64,000 bases of DNA, taken from the NCBI GenBank assembly GCA_030523645.1, contig JAUNIB010000005.1, positions 50,860 to 114,859 of the forward strand, written 5' to 3'. The DNA comes from Selenomonadaceae bacterium. GTDB taxonomy: Bacteria > Bacillota > Negativicutes > Selenomonadales > Selenomonadaceae. Position numbers and translations under genes: made by a program. Below, piece after piece: positions 61,460 to 64,000 of this stretch. Within the stretch, counting starts at the first letter, position 1. Each line of letters begins with the position of its first letter. The notes under the pieces were generated by a model that was given only the letters and a program-made list of their open reading frames with translations, had not been told where the DNA came from and did no database searches.

Positions 61460-63448
61460 ATGAAACCAGATGTAAACAAAATCACCGTTCAGGTGCTGGA
61501 TGACACTACCATAAATAAAATCGCCGCCGGTGAAGTGGTGGAGCGGCCTGCTTCCGTAGTCAAGGAGCTGGCGGAGAATGCTATCGATGCAGGGGCCACC
61601 CGCGTAGAGATCGAGACTATGGCCGGCGGTACCTCCTTTATCCGGGTAACGGATGACGGCTGCGGGATGTCGCCGGAGAATGCCCGGCTGGCTATAATGC
61701 GCCACGCTACAAGCAAGATTCGCTCGGTGGAGGATTTGCTTACCATCGGGACAATGGGCTTTCGCGGCGAGGCTCTGCCGACTATTGCCTCCGTATCCCG
61801 CTTCTCCCTGAAGACACGGCGGCAGGCTGATGAGCTGGGGACGGCTATCGAGATTACCGGAGGCAAGGACACAGAAATATCCGAGACCGGCTGTGCACCG
61901 GGGACTACCATCAAGGTAGAGGATTTGTTCTTCAACACCCCAGCCCGGAAGAAATTCCTGAAAACTCCCCACACCGAGGGACAGAAAATAAGCGATGCCA
62001 TTACGAAGCTTGCTTTGGCAAACCCCGGTATTTCCTTCAAGTATATAAGCAACAATCGGCCGGTAATAGCCACCCCCGGCAGTGACGATATGGTGGAAAC
62101 AATCAGGGCGCTGTACGGTCAGCAGGCGGCGGAGTCGCTGCTGCAGCTAAACTTTGCCGATACAGATGTGACCATCGGCGGCTATGTGTCCAAGCCTTCC
62201 ATGCTGCGAAGCAGCCGTGGCTGGCAGACATTCTTTGTCAACGGACGAATTATTTCCAGCAAATCGCTGGCCAAGGCACTGGACAATGCCTACCGCTCAT
62301 TGGTGCCGAACAGCGGATATCCCTTGGCGGTTCTCGATATCCGGGTCAATCCCCGGTCGGTGGATGTGAATGTTCATCCCCAGAAGGCCGAAGTGAAATT
62401 CGAGGACGAGGGAAGGCTTTTCCGGGCCGTCTACAAGGCTATTGTGGACGCTATTCGCCCGGCGGGGCAGAATCTCAATCAGGTTGCCGCCAGCATTGAA
62501 CATGTGGAGCGCCGCTATGTCACCGGCGGGGAGGATTTCGTACAGGAAGCGGCCTCCAATGGCGGGGGCAATCTATCGGGCGGTGACCGATACAGTCAGG
62601 GTAGCTTTACCTTTGGGCAGGGAAGGCCGGCTGTTACAGAGGCTGACCTTGACAGCTTCCGGGAAGCTCGGGACATTATTCAGGGCGAGAACGGACAGGT
62701 ACATCTCTCTGAGGACTACAGAGATGAGCTGCGAAAGGAAATGACCGCAGCAGATATGCCGGCAGAGTCTGCGGACTATGGTGCGGTAAGCTACGGCAGC
62801 GGTGAAGGGGAAGCTCCTTTTGCCGCAGAGCCGGGGAAAAATCGTCCGCTGCTGCCGGGGCATGACCCTCTTGCCGGGGACAAAGTGCCGGAGGCGCTGG
62901 GGCAGATTGCCCGCTGCTATATCGTAGCCAGAGATGATACGGGTCTCTTCATTGTCGACCAGCACGCAGCCCACGAGCGTATCCTTTATGACCGGCTCTG
63001 TGCCATGAGTGAGAATATCCCCTCTCAGGGGCTTGTGATTCATCAGATTCTTGATTTCCCGCCGGTGGAGAGCAGGCTTATTACCGATGAGCAGGAGCTG
63101 CTGAACAGATTCGGCTTTTATCTGGAGCCGTGTGGTGAGTATCAGTTCCGCTTGACGGCGGTGCCGGCGGATATTCCCGTCAGCGAAGCGGTTGATACTA
63201 TCCGTCAGATATTGATGAGCGTCACCGAGCAGAAAAATGTCACCACCGCCAACCTCCGTCACCACTGCCTTGCTACGACGGCTTGTCACAGCGCCATCAG
63301 ACAGGGTGACGAGCTGACGGTGAAGCAGATGCAGCTGCTTATTGAGGAGCTGGCTCGGACGAACCGTCCATACACATGCCCGCACGGCAGACCGACGATT
63401 CTACGCTTCGACCGTGATGCCCTCGCCCTGATGTTCAAGCGGACATAG
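61460..63448 (+). CDS. mutL: DNA mismatch repair protein MutL
   Basis: 662 aa from the ATG at 61460; upstream AAGGC and the known family start (DDTTINKIAAGEVVERPAS) support it. GHKL ATPase motifs are intact: KELAENAIDAGA, VTDDGCGMS, GTMGFRGEALPTI. The C-terminal domain has DQHAAHERILYDRL in place of the consensus DQHA(X)2E(X)4E: the last ligand is Asp instead of Glu. CPHGRPTILRF is also present, so the endonuclease form is expected, with a possibly altered metal site. 46 nt after mutS. Confidence 0.97.
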   Translation: MKPDVNKITVQVLDDTTINKIAAGEVVERPASVVKELAENAIDAGATRVEIETMAGGTSFIRVTDDGCGMSPENARLAIMRHATSKIRSVEDLLTIGTMGFRGEALPTIASVSRFSLKTRRQADELGTAIEITGGKDTEISETGCAPGTTIKVEDLFFNTPARKKFLKTPHTEGQKISDAITKLALANPGISFKYISNNRPVIATPGSDDMVETIRALYGQQAAESLLQLNFADTDVTIGGYVSKPSMLRSSRGWQTFFVNGRIISSKSLAKALDNAYRSLVPNSGYPLAVLDIRVNPRSVDVNVHPQKAEVKFEDEGRLFRAVYKAIVDAIRPAGQNLNQVAASIEHVERRYVTGGEDFVQEAASNGGGNLSGGDRYSQGSFTFGQGRPAVTEADLDSFREARDIIQGENGQVHLSEDYRDELRKEMTAADMPAESADYGAVSYGSGEGEAPFAAEPGKNRPLLPGHDPLAGDKVPEALGQIARCYIVARDDTGLFIVDQHAAHERILYDRLCAMSENIPSQGLVIHQILDFPPVESRLITDEQELLNRFGFYLEPCGEYQFRLTAVPADIPVSEAVDTIRQILMSVTEQKNVTTANLRHHCLATTACHSAIRQGDELTVKQMQLLIEELARTNRPYTCPHGRPTILRFDRDALALMFKRT

Positions 63449-63463
63449 AAGTTCCCCCCCGCT

Positions 63464-63612
63464 CAAAGGCCCCCATTTAGGGGGGCTGTCAGCGAAGCTG
63501 ACTGGGGGGTAAAGTGAGACGGATGAGGTAACAGCTAATCAATCTGATAGCCTCCCCTATAGGGGAGGTGCCCGAAGGGCGGAGGGGTAAAGAGAGTCGG
63601 ATGAGGTAACAA
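63464..63612. repeat. Two tandem REP-like palindromic repeats downstream of mutL
   Basis: First unit 63464-63530: CCCCCATTTAGGGGGG hairpin, GTCAGCGAAGCTGAC, then GACGGATGAGGTAACA. Second 63553-63612: CCTCCCCTATAGGGGAGG, GCCCGAAGGGC, then GTCGGATGAGGTAACA. The terminal TGAGGTAACA of the second unit directly precedes the next start codon. Confidence 0.75.
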
Positions 63613-64000
63613 TGCAAAACTTTCCCATTATAATAACTACCGGCCGTAAGCCCACCGATGCTGACCACGACCGTGCTCGTTATGCTGCTGATATCCTCGG
63701 CGGGACTGTAGTCTCTCGCCGCAGCGGCTCCATCGCGGCTATATCGGAAAAATACGGCGCCCCGGTCATTGTGGTGGCCAGAGATGATACCATCGTTCTG
63801 GAAGAAGCAAATGATACCATGTTTTTCCATCCGAGCATGGCCCATGTCCGGCTGAAAAATATCAGACTTCACGGAGCAGCAGACCACCTGCTTACTGCTC
63901 TTGACATCAGACCGGGACAGACCGTCCTTGACTGTACTCTCGGCCTCGGAGCCGATGCCATCGTGGAGAGCTACGGAGTAGGGGAAGCAGGGAAAGTCGT
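63612..64000 (+). CDS. SAM-dependent methyltransferase, RsmJ-like, partial (cut by window edge)
   Basis: First 129 residues visible. IIITTGRKPTDADHDRARYA is an N-terminal extension typical of the methyltransferase encoded after mutL in Negativicutes. The SAM-binding motif I appears as TVLDCTLGLGADAIVESYG. The fold fits class I methyltransferases similar to the rRNA methyltransferase RsmJ; the methylated substrate is unproven. The ATG is 4 nt after TGAGGT, which is supplied by the upstream repeat element. Confidence 0.78.
   Translation, partial: MQNFPIIITTGRKPTDADHDRARYAADILGGTVVSRRSGSIAAISEKYGAPVIVVARDDTIVLEEANDTMFFHPSMAHVRLKNIRLHGAADHLLTALDIRPGQTVLDCTLGLGADAIVESYGVGEAGKV

Overview
The window looks like a bacterial chromosome segment (or a chromosome-like secondary replicon) from an anaerobic, Gram-negative-type Firmicute. 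I favour the class Negativicutes. The reasons are the miaB-mutS-mutL-methyltransferase order, DcuC and NhaC transporters, a cas1 of subtype I-F character, c-di-GMP proteins (GGDEF, PilZ) and strong AGGAGG ribosome-binding sites. This assignment is inference; there is no rRNA in the window to confirm it.

Layout. 1-4.5 kb: the 5' end of a type I-F-like cas1, a divergent WYL regulator, a peroxiredoxin, a membrane diguanylate cyclase and a DUF1848 protein. 4.5-11.8 kb: a complete plasmid-type replicon, made of a Rep_3-type initiator, about 25 iterons in two opposite orientations, four DnaA boxes with an AT-rich stretch, a hybrid histidine kinase, and a parA-parB operon whose ParA has an N-terminal ribbon-helix-helix and a matching upstream operator. 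A 20-bp palindrome (TTCGTCTATTAATAGACGAA and close variants) occurs twice beside rep, once beside parB, and again at 19.3 and 53.2 kb; it is a good candidate parS. 12-26.5 kb: metabolic and transport genes (PNPOx-like, two MBL-fold proteins, SGNH hydrolase, DUF2284, AbrB-like membrane protein, PepT, NhaC, flavodoxin, DcuC plus M20 peptidase with a divergent LysR, NapH-like protein plus ferredoxin).

26.6-42.7 kb is an accessory island that looks more AT-rich by eye and is full of unrecognised genes: a 33-aa small protein, a frameshifted gene, a 0.8-kb non-coding stretch with RNA-like hairpins, several acidic unknown proteins, an HD hydrolase, a coiled-coil protein, a stand-alone vWA protein, a Sel1-repeat membrane protein, and a tightly coupled pair made of an 1847-aa P-loop NTPase and a 357-aa partner. 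The pair is the best candidate for an undescribed (possibly defence or conflict) system. 43-53 kb: a HAD-like phosphatase, PilZ protein, a CGGC-domain gene interrupted by an amber codon, two flavin-linked proteins, an exported fumarate-lyase-family enzyme, a 706-aa cyclic-nucleotide-binding-domain protein, a secreted charged-repeat protein, MarR, and an S-adenosylmethionine decarboxylase homologue that lacks the pyruvoyl serine. 53-64 kb: housekeeping genes, namely an amino-acid ABC permease and ATPase, DAHP synthase, prephenate dehydrogenase, tRNA-Arg(CCG), MiaB, MutS, MutL and a partial methyltransferase, with intergenic palindromic repeats.

Genes that act together: parA/parB with the palindromes (segregation); rep with the iterons (initiation); dcuC with the M20 peptidase under LysR (uptake and hydrolysis); ferredoxin with the NapH-like protein (electron transfer); aroF-tyrA (aromatic amino acids); mutS-mutL (mismatch repair). 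All functions are read from sequence patterns; no database search was possible.
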